Positions 1-8,655 of a DNA stretch of 61,367 bases are shown here, one piece after another. The stretch is from Flavobacteriaceae bacterium (GTDB taxonomy: Bacteria > Bacteroidota > Bacteroidia > Flavobacteriales > Flavobacteriaceae): the NCBI GenBank assembly GCA_029252265.1, contig JAQXBT010000043.1, forward strand, positions 1 through 61,367. Direction: 5' to 3'. The position numbers were made by a program, and so were the translations under genes. Every line of letters begins with the position of its first letter. The stretch's first letter is position 1. Below the pieces are notes generated by a model. The model was not told the origin of the DNA. It worked only from the letters and a program-made list of their open reading frames with translations, and ran no database searches.

Positions 1-5
1 ATCCG

Positions 6-13
6 TACCTTTG
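6..13 (+). promoter_or_regulatory. Putative -7 promoter element of pepD
   Basis: The octamer TACCTTTG fits the Bacteroidota -7 consensus TAnnTTTG and lies 28 bases before the pepD ATG. The -33 element would fall outside the window. Motif match only; no transcription start is known. Confidence 0.5.
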
Positions 14-41
14 TACGACAAAAAATAAACACACATATATC

Positions 42-1502
42 ATGAGTCAAGAAATACGTCAGCTAGAACCTAAAGCAGTTTGGAACAAGTTTGCAGATTT
101 AAATGCGGTTCCTCGTCCTTCTAAAAAAGAAGAACGTGTTATTTCATTTATGAAAGATTTTGGAAAAAAATTAAATCTTGAAACCATTGAAGATTCAGTA
201 GGAAATGTCATCATCAAAAAACCAGCAACTTTGGGAATGGAAGATCGAAAAGCTATTGTGATGCAATCGCATTTAGATATGGTACATCAAAAAAATAGCG
301 ATACTAATTTCGATTTTTTAACTCAAGGAATTGAAATGTTTGTAGATGGAGATTGGGTCAAAGCAAAAGGAACAACATTAGGTGCTGATAATGGTCTTGG
401 CGTGTCAACTATTATGGCAGTTTTAGAAAGCACAGACATTCCACATCCTGCTATTGAAGCACTGTTTACCATTGATGAAGAAACAGGTATGACAGGAGCC
501 AAGGGGCTAGATGGTGGGTTGTTGAATGGAGCCATTCTCTTAAACTTAGATACTGAGGAAGACGATGAGATTGGAGTAGGCTGTGCAGGAGGTATAGATG
601 TAACCGCAACAGGGACTTACAATGAAGAACCCACACCAGAAACTAAAATAGGCTATTCGATTGAAGTCAAAGGATTGCAAGGTGGCCACTCAGGAATGGA
701 TATTCATAAAGGATTTGGAAACGCCAATAAAATCATGAACCGTTTACTTTTTGATGGGTTTGAAAACTTTGGTTTACGAATCTCTGAAATTGATGGTGGA
801 AGTTTACGAAACGCCATTCCAAGAGAAAGCAAAGCGATTGTTGCCATTGATCAGGTGCACGAAACTGCTTTTGAATTTGAGATGGGTTCCTTAGTTAAAT
901 CTATTAAATTAGAACTAAAAACATTAGAACCAGATTTAACGGTTGTTTTCAGTAAAATTGAAACGCCAAAAATGATTATGGATTTGGGGGTTCAAGAAGG
1001 TTTAACGCGCGCACTCTACGCTGCCCATAATGGGGTGTACCGAATGAGTCCTGACATTCCTGATTTAGTAGAAACATCGAATAATATCGCACGCGTGATT
1101 ATTAAAAACGGACGTGTAAAAATAGGCTGTCTCACACGGTCTTCGGTCGAGTCCTCTAAAATGGATTTAGCAATGATGCTACGAGCAACATTCGAATTAA
1201 CAGGGTGTGATGTGGATCTTTCTGGCGATTATCCAGGTTGGGAACCCGATATGGATTCGTCTATTTTGAAAGTATTGAGAACTTTATACGAAAAATTATA
1301 TAACGAAAAACCACATGTAGCAGCCTGTCATGCGGGATTAGAATGTGGTCTTTTAGGAACGAATTATCCAGATATGGAAATGATTAGTTTTGGGCCTAAT
1401 ATAAGAGGGGCACATTCTCCTGATGAACGTGCACAAATTTCATCGGTTCAAAAATTCTGGAGCTTTGTCTTAGAAATTTTAAAAAACATTCCCAAAGCAT
1501 AA
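42..1502 (+). CDS. pepD: Aminoacyl-histidine dipeptidase (PepD, peptidase family M20C)
   Basis: Cytosolic di-zinc dipeptidase that cleaves Xaa-His and other dipeptides. At 486 aa it matches the usual family length. The metal-site motifs are all visible: HLDMV (His77, Asp79), GADNG (Asp116), the acidic pair Glu146-Glu147 in TIDEETG, Asp170 in LNLD, and His458 in GAHSPDE near the C-terminus. The spacing agrees with characterised PepD enzymes. The lid/dimerisation domain lies between about residues 190 and 390. It is a single gene with its own -7 motif upstream and a hairpin terminator downstream. The ATG start is preceded by an A/T-rich leader without Shine-Dalgarno, as is common in this phylum. 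Confidence 0.93.
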   Translation: MSQEIRQLEPKAVWNKFADLNAVPRPSKKEERVISFMKDFGKKLNLETIEDSVGNVIIKKPATLGMEDRKAIVMQSHLDMVHQKNSDTNFDFLTQGIEMFVDGDWVKAKGTTLGADNGLGVSTIMAVLESTDIPHPAIEALFTIDEETGMTGAKGLDGGLLNGAILLNLDTEEDDEIGVGCAGGIDVTATGTYNEEPTPETKIGYSIEVKGLQGGHSGMDIHKGFGNANKIMNRLLFDGFENFGLRISEIDGGSLRNAIPRESKAIVAIDQVHETAFEFEMGSLVKSIKLELKTLEPDLTVVFSKIETPKMIMDLGVQEGLTRALYAAHNGVYRMSPDIPDLVETSNNIARVIIKNGRVKIGCLTRSSVESSKMDLAMMLRATFELTGCDVDLSGDYPGWEPDMDSSILKVLRTLYEKLYNEKPHVAACHAGLECGLLGTNYPDMEMISFGPNIRGAHSPDERAQISSVQKFWSFVLEILKNIPKA

Positions 1503-1519
1503 ACGTTCATTTTATCTTA

Positions 1520-1551
1520 AAAAAAAGCAGCCAATTGGCTGCTTTTTTTGT
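1520..1551. terminator. Bidirectional intrinsic terminator between pepD and the PPIase gene
   Basis: A perfect stem AGCAGCC/GGCTGCT around an AATT loop is flanked by seven A on the left and seven T on the right, so it can act on both strands. It lies between the convergent ends of pepD (+) and the cyclophilin-FKBP gene (-). Confidence 0.85.
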
Positions 1552-1570
1552 GAGTTATTTTTGTTGAGGG

Positions 1571-2746
1571 TTATTTTGCAACTCCAAGCATTTCGATAAT
1601 AAAAATTAAATCGGTGTTTGGTTTAATCGGTCCACGCCCTTTTTCTCCATACGCCATATAAGAAGGAAGGTATAAGAATGTTTTGTCACCGACAGACATA
1701 TTAAAGACCCCTTCTTTAAATCCTGGGATCATTTGTGCTTCTGGATTAAGCGGCATTGGGAGTGGATTATAAGCCCCTTGTTGCTCTTTTCGGACATCGT
1801 AAGTTCCACATTTTTCATCGATGCTTTTGATGTTAGTTCCAAATAATTTTCCATCTGTAAAATAGCCTTCATAGTTAAGCTTTACAGTCGTGCCTTTACT
1901 AGGTTTTGGACCTTCGCCTTTGACAATGTTATAGACCAATAGTCCAGAAGGAAGGGCCGTCGCCTTGCTCTTGTAATTTTCAAGAACAGGAATCATTTCT
2001 TTGGCAGCAATCGCAGTTTTTTCTTCTGCAATCTTTTTAGCTTCAGCTGCTTTTAATTTTGCTTCATTAATTTTTTTAAGCCGTTTTTCTTCTAATAAAG
2101 GAAGTTCTATGTTCCATATATCGGCCGCATCAAATCGCTTTGCACTTAATCCTTGACGGATGATGTTTAGTTCCAATATTTTGACGTCTTCAACAGGCTT
2201 ATTAGATCCAGATGTTACTTCTACACTAGATATAGCTTCGATGACTTCAATACCTTTGACAACAGCTCCAAATACAGCATGTTTGTTATCAAGATGCGGG
2301 GTTGGTGCATCTGTAATAAAAAATTGACTGCCATTAGTTGCTGGTCCTGAGTTGGCCATTGACAAAATTCCGGCTTTATCATGTTTTAGACTGCTGTCAA
2401 ATTCATCCCCAAATTTAAACCCTGGACTTCCCGTTCCAGTTGCAGTTGGGTCGCCACCTTGAATCATGAATTTGTCAATAACTCTGTGAAAAACGGTTCC
2501 GTTATAATAAGGGATTCCTTTTAAAGAATTGGCTAACATTGGGTGTGAGCCTTCTGCTAATCCAACAAAATTGGAAACTGTTAAAGGAACTTTGTCATAA
2601 AATAACTGAATAATGACCGTGTCCTTCGAAGTTACAAATTCGGCAAAGATCCCTTCACCCAAATCTGGGTATTGTTGTTGACAAGCAGTAGAACTTAACA
2701 AAAGTCCTGCTGTAAATACGCTGATAAATAATTTAGTGATTTTCAT
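1571..2746 (-). CDS. Dual-family peptidyl-prolyl isomerase lipoprotein (cyclophilin + FKBP fusion)
   Basis: A 391-aa cell-envelope foldase with two unrelated prolyl isomerase domains. Residues 1-22 form a lipoprotein signal ending in LSSTAC (Cys22). A cyclophilin domain spans about 31-197, with FHRVI at 86-90, QGGDP at 96-100 and NGSQFFIT at 138-145. A charged helical linker rich in Lys, Glu and Ala covers about 216-255. An FKBP domain spans about 265-391, with YEGYFTDGK, PGFKEGV and AYGEKGRG. Fused immunophilins of this kind are known from flavobacteria. The gene follows gldI, another FKBP lipoprotein, 40 bases downstream on the same strand. It probably helps fold exported proteins; the client set cannot be read from sequence. 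Confidence 0.88.
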   Translation of the reverse strand: MKITKLFISVFTAGLLLSSTACQQQYPDLGEGIFAEFVTSKDTVIIQLFYDKVPLTVSNFVGLAEGSHPMLANSLKGIPYYNGTVFHRVIDKFMIQGGDPTATGTGSPGFKFGDEFDSSLKHDKAGILSMANSGPATNGSQFFITDAPTPHLDNKHAVFGAVVKGIEVIEAISSVEVTSGSNKPVEDVKILELNIIRQGLSAKRFDAADIWNIELPLLEEKRLKKINEAKLKAAEAKKIAEEKTAIAAKEMIPVLENYKSKATALPSGLLVYNIVKGEGPKPSKGTTVKLNYEGYFTDGKLFGTNIKSIDEKCGTYDVRKEQQGAYNPLPMPLNPEAQMIPGFKEGVFNMSVGDKTFLYLPSYMAYGEKGRGPIKPNTDLIFIIEMLGVAK

Positions 2747-2786
2747 TTTTTTATTTTTTTATGGGGTTTTAAAGATTAAAAGTGTT

Positions 2787-3320
2787 TTAATTTGTAGTGA
2801 GATTTAGTATTGAGACATCGCAAACTAGTGGGAGATTACTCCCAATTTGATCGTTATCACCATAATAGCCATAGGCTTGTTGAGAGGGGAAGATGAAAGT
2901 AACCGATTCACCTTTTTTCATAAGTTTTAAGCCTTCTCTAAGACCAGTGAATAATTCTTGCTGATCTATATAATAAGTTTGCAATTTTAAATCATCCTCC
3001 GTATAAATAATGCGACCTTCTAAAGTTTGAACGTTGTAAGTATACGTAACCATGTCTCCAAATTTGGGTGTTTGTGCGTCCAGATCAATTTTTGTGTTAT
3101 AACGATACCAGAATCCGTATTCAGAAGGGGTGAAGTCTGTTTTAGAGGTCGTTATATAAGAAGCGATACGAGTATATTCAAATTCGTTTAATTCTTTGTT
3201 ACGTTCAATTGAAGCGTCAATAAATGAGCCTGAATTGCTCGAAACTGGGCGCCTCGCTTCAGAAGGTTTACAGCTGATAAAGGCCAGAAGAGTTAACAAA
3301 AAAAACAGGGGCTGTTTCAT
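2787..3320 (-). CDS. gldI: Gliding motility FKBP-type lipoprotein GldI
   Basis: A 177-aa lipoprotein with a signal ending LAFISC (Cys17). The linker carries the GldI-like stretch SEYGFWYRYN, and the C-terminal FKBP-type fold spans about 80-175 with FTGLREGLKLMKKGE and FPSQQAYGYYG. GldI is required for gliding and type IX secretion in Flavobacterium johnsoniae. The start overlaps the stop of the upstream DHH phosphoesterase gene by 4 bases, so the two are translationally coupled. A longer frame overlapping the 5' end is a shadow. The assignment rests on the overall pattern and on synteny with the other PPIase gene. Confidence 0.8.
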   Translation of the reverse strand: MKQPLFFLLTLLAFISCKPSEARRPVSSNSGSFIDASIERNKELNEFEYTRIASYITTSKTDFTPSEYGFWYRYNTKIDLDAQTPKFGDMVTYTYNVQTLEGRIIYTEDDLKLQTYYIDQQELFTGLREGLKLMKKGESVTFIFPSQQAYGYYGDNDQIGSNLPLVCDVSILNLTTN

Positions 3321-4333
3321 GAATCAAGTTCAAATTTATAGTCTTCCAATATACTAATAAAATTTGCAATAGTGTCTTCGAGATTAAGGGTGCTACGCCC
3401 ACCAGACGCATTTTTATGTCCACCCCCATGAAAATGAGTGCGAGCAAACTCATTTACGTCAAAGCTCCCTTTGGATCGAAATGAAATTTTGATGATACTT
3501 TCTTCTTTATGCTCAATAAATATGACTGCAAATTTTGCGCCTTTTAACGAAAGTCCATAGTTAACCAATCCTTCAGTATCTCCTTTTTCAAATCCATGTG
3601 CATCTAACTCTTTATTTGATAAGCTGATATAGGCCGTTTTAAAGTTTTCTAAAAAACGTAAATTATTTAACGCACATCCCAAGAGTTGTAAGCGCCCAAA
3701 GCTATTGGTGTCATAAACAGAATTATGAATTTTAGATTTCTCGACGCCAACATCAATTAAATGTGCAATGACTCGGTGAGTGGTACTTGTCGTTAGTGGA
3801 AATCGGAACGAGGCTGTATCGGTCATAATCCCTGTGTATAGTGCTTCTCCTATGGTAATGTCGATTAAATCTAAATCCCCCATTTTTTCAATAAAATGAT
3901 ACACCATTTGACAGGTAGAACACATGGTCACATCCGAATACATAAAAGCGGCATACGCATCAGGTTGTTGGTGATGATCAATCATAACCTTAATTGCTTT
4001 AGAGTTTTCGATTGGAATTTCCATCGCACCACAGCGATGTAGCGCATTAAAATCTAAGGTGAAAATTAGATCAGCATCAGAAATTAGTGCATCTGCCACG
4101 GCTAATTCCTTTTCATGAATAACAACCGATTCTGTTCCAGGAATCCATTTAAGGAATTCTGGATAGTCATTAGGTGCAATAACGGTTGCTGAATGCCCAA
4201 GTTTTTCAAGGTAATGATAGAGTCCTAAAGTAGATCCCATGGCGTCACCATCGGGGTTTTTATGAGGAACAATGACCACTTTCTTTGGAGTGGATAGTAT
4301 TTTTTTTAAGTCTAAAATTTCTGCAGTATTCAT
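3317..4333 (-). CDS. DHH/DHHA1 phosphoesterase (NrnA-like nanoRNase/pAp phosphatase)
   Basis: A 338-aa cytosolic manganese-dependent phosphoesterase of the NrnA type, expected to degrade short oligoribonucleotides and/or 3'-phosphoadenosine 5'-phosphate. Motifs: HKNPDGD (His24, Asp28, Asp30), FTLDFN (Asp94), IDHH (Asp119-His120-His121), TDTASFRF (Asp172), and the C-terminal DHHA1 motif HFHGGGHKNASGG near residues 300-313. It is the first gene of a short minus-strand unit with gldI (4-base overlap). It is divergent from ndk, so promoters for both should lie in the 4334-4422 gap. NrnA activity is inferred from the family; cyclic-dinucleotide phosphodiesterases share the fold. Confidence 0.87.
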   Translation of the reverse strand: MNTAEILDLKKILSTPKKVVIVPHKNPDGDAMGSTLGLYHYLEKLGHSATVIAPNDYPEFLKWIPGTESVVIHEKELAVADALISDADLIFTLDFNALHRCGAMEIPIENSKAIKVMIDHHQQPDAYAAFMYSDVTMCSTCQMVYHFIEKMGDLDLIDITIGEALYTGIMTDTASFRFPLTTSTTHRVIAHLIDVGVEKSKIHNSVYDTNSFGRLQLLGCALNNLRFLENFKTAYISLSNKELDAHGFEKGDTEGLVNYGLSLKGAKFAVIFIEHKEESIIKISFRSKGSFDVNEFARTHFHGGGHKNASGGRSTLNLEDTIANFISILEDYKFELDS

Positions 4334-4371
4334 AGCTAGCGAAGATACAATTTTTTAAAATAGTTGGAAAG

Positions 4372-4401
4372 TTGATTATCTATAGAAAAACCTTATTTTT
4401 G
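4372..4401 (+). promoter_or_regulatory. Putative ndk promoter
   Basis: A TTG at 4372-4374 and TATTTTTG at 4394-4401 are separated by 19 bases. This fits the Bacteroidota -33/-7 arrangement. The ATG of ndk follows 21 bases later at 4423. The upstream in-frame ATT/TTG codons lie inside this promoter, which argues for the ATG start. Confidence 0.6.
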
Positions 4402-4422
4402 CACAAAAATTATACACACATT

Positions 4423-4842
4423 ATGTTTACTAACAAAACGTTTACAATGCTTAAGCCAGATTCTGTTGAAAAAGGGAATATTGGTGCAATATTAGAAAAA
4501 ATCACAGCTTCAGGGTTTAGAATTGTTGCTTTGAAATTAACACAACTTACCAATGCAGACGCCGAAGCGTTTTATGCAGTGCATAACGAGCGTCCATTTT
4601 TTGGTGATTTGGTCACGTATATGACTCGTGGGCCTATCGTAGCAGCGATTCTTGAAAAAGAAAATGCAGTAGAAGATTTTAGAACCTTAATTGGAGCGAC
4701 AAATCCAACCGAAGCAGCTGAAGGAACCATCCGAAATATGTTTGCAGATTCTATTAGTGAAAATGCAGTACACGGGAGTGATAGTGATGAAAATGCTGCT
4801 ATTGAAGGAGCGTTCCATTTTTCGGAAAGAGAGATGTTCTAA
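4423..4842 (+). CDS. ndk: Nucleoside diphosphate kinase
   Basis: Transfers the gamma phosphate of ATP to nucleoside diphosphates through a phosphohistidine. The chosen ATG gives 139 aa, the normal size, and begins [15 protein letters not shown] as expected. A longer frame from 4372 would place the promoter inside the gene. Visible motifs are KPDSVEKG (residues 11-18), TRGP near 68-71, the NMFADS stretch and the catalytic His117 in NAVHGSDS. It stands alone, divergent from the DHH gene, and is followed by a hairpin terminator. Confidence 0.96.
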   Translation: MFTNKTFTMLKPDSVEKGNIGAILEKITASGFRIVALKLTQLTNADAEAFYAVHNERPFFGDLVTYMTRGPIVAAILEKENAVEDFRTLIGATNPTEAAEGTIRNMFADSISENAVHGSDSDENAAIEGAFHFSEREMF

Positions 4843-4866
4843 GAGAATTCAATCTAATACCAATTT

Positions 4867-4896
4867 AAAAGCTACAATTCTATTGTGGCTTTTTTT
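4867..4896. terminator. Terminator between convergent ndk and DUF721 gene
   Basis: Stem AAAAGCTACAAT paired with ATTGTGGCTTTT (one G-T wobble), a 3-base loop, then a run of T. It separates ndk (+) from the end of the recF transcript (-). Confidence 0.75.
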
Positions 4897-4906
4897 ATAC
4901 TAGTAA

Positions 4907-5203
4907 TTATTTTAAAATTATTTTTGTAATCAGGTTTTTCCCCAGCGCTTCGTTAAGCATGCCAATAATTTTATCTTTTCCATAACTGAGTTCTTCCCGA
5001 AGTACAGAGGAACTCAACTCGACGTAGAGGGTGTCCTTGTGAAGTTTAACGCTATTGGTATAATTATTCACACCAGTACCCATCAAATCTCGCCAAGCCG
5101 CTTCAACATTGACTTTGTCGAGCCCTTTTTCTAGTTTGTTTTCTTTCATGAATGATTTCATCAAATCATCCATTTTGAACGGATTGTTTTGGCGTTTACT
5201 CAT
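4907..5203 (-). CDS. DUF721 domain-containing protein
   Basis: A 98-aa small basic protein. Its core reads VEAAWRDLMGTGVNNYTNSV followed by LYVELSSSVLREELSYG, the typical DUF721 pattern (DciA-like fold). DUF721/DciA proteins are linked to replicative helicase loading in many bacteria. That role is only inferred here, but the neighbourhood with recF fits DNA replication. It is the last gene of the recF unit, and its start codon shares one base with the stop of the lipoprotein gene upstream. Confidence 0.8.
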   Translation of the reverse strand: MSKRQNNPFKMDDLMKSFMKENKLEKGLDKVNVEAAWRDLMGTGVNNYTNSVKLHKDTLYVELSSSVLREELSYGKDKIIGMLNEALGKNLITKIILK

Positions 5204-5619
5204 TAGTCAAAAATTAAAGGTTCATAAGGTTTGTAAGTATAAATAAACCCATCGTTATTACTGATAATTAAACTAGATTCATTGGCCCGAATAATTTCTT
5301 CACGAAAAAAAACAGCATTGTTATCATATTGAATCCATAATTGATCCTTATCGACTGAGAGGGTAAATTCAGATTGGTGTTGAGACATTTCAAAAGCACC
5401 ATCAAATCGTGGAGTTACTTTTTTTCGATACCCAGACAAATTTTCATTTACTTTAAAGTAATCGATCGATCCACTAATTTTAAATTCTTTTATTTTATTC
5501 TGATCTTTAGTCACACTGACAATTTCCCAATAGCCCTCGATAAATGGAATGTAGGTTGTGACATCTGACCTGCAGCTGTTTAGTGAAATGATTAAGAGGA
5601 GCGCTAGAAGTTGTTTCAC
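5203..5619 (-). CDS. Lipocalin-like lipoprotein, function unknown
   Basis: A 138-aa protein with an SPII signal ending ISLNSC (Cys16). It continues with [11 protein letters not shown], a start typical of lipocalin-like beta-barrel proteins of Bacteroidota. The rest alternates beta-strand-like segments ([27 protein letters not shown]). It lies between recF (4-base overlap at its start) and the DUF721 gene (1-base overlap at its end), so it is co-translated with replication genes. This is conserved-looking but unexplained. No enzymatic motif is visible. Confidence 0.75.
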   Translation of the reverse strand: MKQLLALLLIISLNSCRSDVTTYIPFIEGYWEIVSVTKDQNKIKEFKISGSIDYFKVNENLSGYRKKVTPRFDGAFEMSQHQSEFTLSVDKDQLWIQYDNNAVFFREEIIRANESSLIISNNDGFIYTYKPYEPLIFD

Positions 5620-6695
5620 AGTTTGAATATTTGATAGGATTGATGAACGCTTTTGATAGCTTTCTCGGTACGATCAGCATGCGTGTCTGAAATAAAAATC
5701 TGCCCAAAATTTTCATCATTAACCAATTTGATGATTTGAGCCACGCGTTGTTCATCGAGTTTGTCAAATACATCATCAAGAAGGAGCAGAGGGGTGACCC
5801 CACTTTGTGCTTTGATGAAATCAAACTGGGCCAGTTTTAGAGCGATTAAAAACGATTTTTGTTGTCCTTGACTTCCAAATTTTTTAATTGGATAGCCTTT
5901 GATTGAAAAATCTAAATCGTCTTTATGAATACCAACGCTTGTATATTGAAGCATCCGATCTTTGTTAAGATTCGTTGCGAACAAGTCTATTAATGTCGAT
6001 TCATTCAACTGGCTGTTATATATAAGGTCAACATCCTCATTGTTATTACTAATGGCTTTATAACGACTTTTAAAGATTGGTGTAAAGGTTTCTAAAAATA
6101 AGTTTCGCTTCTCATGAATATGATTTCCATATTCGTTAAGTTGTTCATTGTAAACTTCTAACGTATCTTTATTAAAGTTATTATTTAAAGCGAAATACTT
6201 TAATAAGGCATTTCGCTGTGCGAGAATTTTAGAATAGTTTAAAAGCGCTTCTAGGTAGCTTTTATCACTTTGAGAAATGACCCCATCCATAAATTTCCGT
6301 CGTGTATCACTGCCTTCAATAATCAAATCTCGATCGGTAGGTGAGATAATTACTAAGGGTAAAAACCCAATATGATCACTAAATCGGTCGTATGCTTTTC
6401 CGTTACGTTTGATAATTTTTTTTTGTCCTCTTTTGAGCGAAACAATCACTTTTTCATCGCGTTCATTTTTTTCATAAAAGCCGTCAACAACAAAAAAATC
6501 TTGCTCATGTCTGATGTTTTGAGATGCAATTGGATTAAAATAGCTTTTCCCAAAGGATAGGTGGTAGATAGCGTCTAATATGTTTGTTTTTCCGACACCA
6601 TTAGCACCCACAAAACAATTGATCTTCGCATCAAATTCTACCGAATAAGCATCGAAATTTTTATAGTTTAATAAATTTAATGATTTTAAAATCAT
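5616..6695 (-). CDS. recF: DNA replication and repair protein RecF
   Basis: An SMC-like ATPase that loads RecA at gaps through RecFOR. The 359 aa include Walker [10 protein letters not shown] (residues 30-38) near the start, the FGSQGQQKS signature, and the Walker B/D-loop [15 protein letters not shown]. The N-terminal [14 protein letters not shown] is classic for RecF. It heads a minus-strand unit with the lipocalin-like and DUF721 genes and is divergent from the TPR gene at 6836. Confidence 0.95.
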   Translation of the reverse strand: MILKSLNLLNYKNFDAYSVEFDAKINCFVGANGVGKTNILDAIYHLSFGKSYFNPIASQNIRHEQDFFVVDGFYEKNERDEKVIVSLKRGQKKIIKRNGKAYDRFSDHIGFLPLVIISPTDRDLIIEGSDTRRKFMDGVISQSDKSYLEALLNYSKILAQRNALLKYFALNNNFNKDTLEVYNEQLNEYGNHIHEKRNLFLETFTPIFKSRYKAISNNNEDVDLIYNSQLNESTLIDLFATNLNKDRMLQYTSVGIHKDDLDFSIKGYPIKKFGSQGQQKSFLIALKLAQFDFIKAQSGVTPLLLLDDVFDKLDEQRVAQIIKLVNDENFGQIFISDTHADRTEKAIKSVHQSYQIFKL

Positions 6696-6806
6696 GAAAA
6701 ATTGGTCTTAATTTTTTATTTATCTTCTTGAAGTGGCCTTAAAAAAGATGCTGCAAATTATTGAAAAATAACAAATAATTTGCCTTTTTTTTACGAATAA
6801 AAATTA

Positions 6807-6814
6807 TATTTTTG
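6807..6814 (+). promoter_or_regulatory. Putative -7 element upstream of the TPR-ribH unit
   Basis: TATTTTTG matches TAnnTTTG and lies 21 bases before the ATG at 6836. A TTTG at 6779-6782 could be the -33 element, but its spacing (24 bases) is long. The motif overlaps the ATG at 6812, which argues that translation begins at 6836. Confidence 0.5.
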
Positions 6815-6835
6815 AGCTTCAACAATAACAAGACT

Positions 6836-7603
6836 ATGGCAACATATAAGAAACGAGGCGGAAAACCGTCCACGAAGGCAGAATTAGAGACTTCAATAGA
6901 AGATGGTTCCACAACCGCAGAGGTTTTTAACACCTTAGATGAATCGGCATCTCGCACAGAAGAGTGGGTAATAAAAAATCAAAAATATATTTTTATTATT
7001 GTAGGACTCGCAGCAGTGTTGGTTTTAGGATCTCTAGGATTTAGTAAATATGTTCAGGAGCCTAAAGAAAGTCAAGCAACAAATGATTTATTTCAGTCCC
7101 AACAATATTTCGATCAAGCGGTCAATGGAGCTTCTAAAGATTCATTATTTACCCTGTCCTTAAATGGATCTGATGGCAAATATGGTTTTATTGATATTGC
7201 TGAGGTCTACTCTGGAACAGATGCTGGAAATTTAGCAAACTATTATGCAGGGATGGCTTTTTTAAATATGAAAGATTATCCGAATGCAGTGACCTATTTA
7301 AGTGCGTTTTCATCTGATGATGATGTCCTTGGCCCTATTGCAAAAGGCGGTATTGGCGATGCCTTTGTACAGTTAGAACAATTAGAAGATGCCTATGAGT
7401 ATTATGTACAAGCAGCACAACTAAAATCAAACAACTACACAACTCCAATGTATCTTTACAAAGCAGGAGTGATTGGCTTAAAGTTAGAGAAAAATAAACA
7501 AGCTTTAGGTTTTTTCAATCAAATTAAATCAGAGTTTTCTGAAAGCAATGAATCCAAAAACATTGAAGTATTTATTGGTAAAGCAGAGGCAGCGATTAAC
7601 TAA
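6836..7603 (+). CDS. Membrane-anchored tetratricopeptide repeat protein
   Basis: 255 aa from the ATG at 6836 (MATYKKRGGKPS). The earlier ATG at 6812 falls inside the promoter motif. A basic/acidic cytoplasmic head of about 50 residues is followed by one membrane segment (YIFIIVGLAAVLVLGSLGF). TPR-like helical pairs follow, with repeats such as NYYAGMAFLNMKDYPNAVTYL and AYEYYVQAAQL. The layout resembles YfgM-type proteins, which help cell-envelope folding, but identity is not certain. ribH starts two bases after its stop, so the two share a transcript. Confidence 0.82.
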   Translation: MATYKKRGGKPSTKAELETSIEDGSTTAEVFNTLDESASRTEEWVIKNQKYIFIIVGLAAVLVLGSLGFSKYVQEPKESQATNDLFQSQQYFDQAVNGASKDSLFTLSLNGSDGKYGFIDIAEVYSGTDAGNLANYYAGMAFLNMKDYPNAVTYLSAFSSDDDVLGPIAKGGIGDAFVQLEQLEDAYEYYVQAAQLKSNNYTTPMYLYKAGVIGLKLEKNKQALGFFNQIKSEFSESNESKNIEVFIGKAEAAIN

Positions 7604-7605
7604 TT

Positions 7606-8091
7606 ATGGCCACCGAAAACACGCATTTATCTAATTACGATTCTACGACACTCCCAGACGCGACAAAATTTCGGTTTGGGATTGTTGTTTCTGAATGGAA
7701 TCCAACCATTACAGAAGGATTACTTAAAGGAGCTACAGATGCTCTGTTAGAGTGTGGTGTAGAAGATTCAAATATCAAAACCATTCATGTTCCTGGTAGT
7801 TTTGAACTTATTTTTGGCGCTAAAAAAATGCAGCAGCAACATGTGGATGCTGTGATTGCGATTGGAAGTGTTATTAAAGGCGAAACGCAACACTTTGATT
7901 TTGTATGTGACGGCGTCACTCAAGGCATCAAAGACTTGAACATCCTTCATGATGTGCCGGTAGTTTTTTGTGTTTTAACAGATAACAACCTTCAACAATC
8001 GATCGATCGATCAGGCGGGAAGCATGGTAATAAAGGCATTGAGGCCGCTATTACTGCAATTAAAATGGCACATTTGAATCATACCTTGTAA
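7606..8091 (+). CDS. ribH: 6,7-dimethyl-8-ribityllumazine synthase
   Basis: Penultimate step of riboflavin synthesis: condenses 5-amino-6-ribitylamino-uracil with 3,4-dihydroxy-2-butanone 4-phosphate. The 161 aa carry VSEWNPTITEGLL at the substrate site, HVPGSFELIFGAKKM, IGSVIKGETQHFDFV with the catalytic His, and the DRSGGKHGNKG end motif. No other rib genes and no FMN riboswitch were noticed nearby. Downstream of a short gap are two small membrane proteins and mutL. Confidence 0.95.
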   Translation: MATENTHLSNYDSTTLPDATKFRFGIVVSEWNPTITEGLLKGATDALLECGVEDSNIKTIHVPGSFELIFGAKKMQQQHVDAVIAIGSVIKGETQHFDFVCDGVTQGIKDLNILHDVPVVFCVLTDNNLQQSIDRSGGKHGNKGIEAAITAIKMAHLNHTL

Positions 8092-8128
8092 ATTCAACAT
8101 CTGTTGATAATTTTTAATTTGATTCGTT

Positions 8129-8156
8129 TTTGATACTCTAGATTTAAGTATTTTTG
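8129..8156 (+). promoter_or_regulatory. Putative promoter of the small-protein/mutL unit
   Basis: TTTG at 8129-8132 and TATTTTTG at 8149-8156 are spaced by 16 bases, slightly short for the Bacteroidota consensus. The GTG start at 8179 follows 22 bases later. This suggests that the genes from 8179 onward can be transcribed separately from ribH. Confidence 0.45.
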
Positions 8157-8178
8157 AATAGTTTCAAATCACAATAGT

Positions 8179-8370
8179 GTGTTTCCTAGAAAATCCAGAA
8201 AATTTACGTTAAGAGTCTCTGAAAATGATATTTCAGGTTCTAATAATGCTTCAAAAAAGGATCGTTTTCTTGTGAAATCCACTAGAAAATCACGCGGTTT
8301 TTCATTAACTTGGCTTTTAATTGCACTGGTCCTTTTGTTGATGGGAATCTATATATTAGAAACTTTATAA
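8179..8370 (+). CDS. Small single-pass membrane protein, unknown function
   Basis: 63 aa from a GTG start that sits 22 bases after a -7-like motif. The first 40 residues are polar and basic (RKSRKFTLRVSEND, KSTRKSRGFS). The C-terminus is one hydrophobic segment (LTWLLIALVLLLMGIYIL). It is followed after 9 bases by another small tail-anchored-type protein with the same layout, then by mutL. I do not recognise a family. Confidence 0.6.
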   Translation: MFPRKSRKFTLRVSENDISGSNNASKKDRFLVKSTRKSRGFSLTWLLIALVLLLMGIYILETL

Positions 8371-8379
8371 TGTTATGTA

Positions 8380-8652
8380 ATGGGTATATTTAAAACAAAA
8401 CAAAATAAAAAATATAATTATACACCTCGCTTTTACAAAGGCGAACGTAGCCCGTTTGAAATAAAACACAAGTTTGATGATCAACGGGTGACCATCAAAA
8501 AAACAAATCTGAAAGGAAAAATCACCAATGCAATTGATGATTTAAAAACCAACCCTAATACCTTAGCCAACAGACGGGTTTCTGTTATAATTTTAATATT
8601 AATATTTGTCTTCCTTTGGATTATAGATTTTGATTTAAGTATATTTTTCTAA
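8380..8652 (+). CDS. Small tail-anchored membrane protein (often mislabelled riboflavin synthase beta subunit)
   Basis: 90 aa. A basic N-terminal part starts MGIFKTKQNKKYNYTPRFYKGERSPFEIKHKF, of which the first residues and the stretch YNYTPRFYKGE are characteristic. A single C-terminal membrane helix follows (VSVIILILIFVFLWIIDFDLSIFF). Homologues next to ribH and mutL in flavobacteria are, from memory, annotated as riboflavin synthase subunit beta. The sequence has none of the lumazine/riboflavin synthase motifs, so that name looks unfounded. It ends three bases before mutL, so coupling with mutL is likely. Confidence 0.78.
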   Translation: MGIFKTKQNKKYNYTPRFYKGERSPFEIKHKFDDQRVTIKKTNLKGKITNAIDDLKTNPNTLANRRVSVIILILIFVFLWIIDFDLSIFF

Positions 8653-8655
8653 TAC

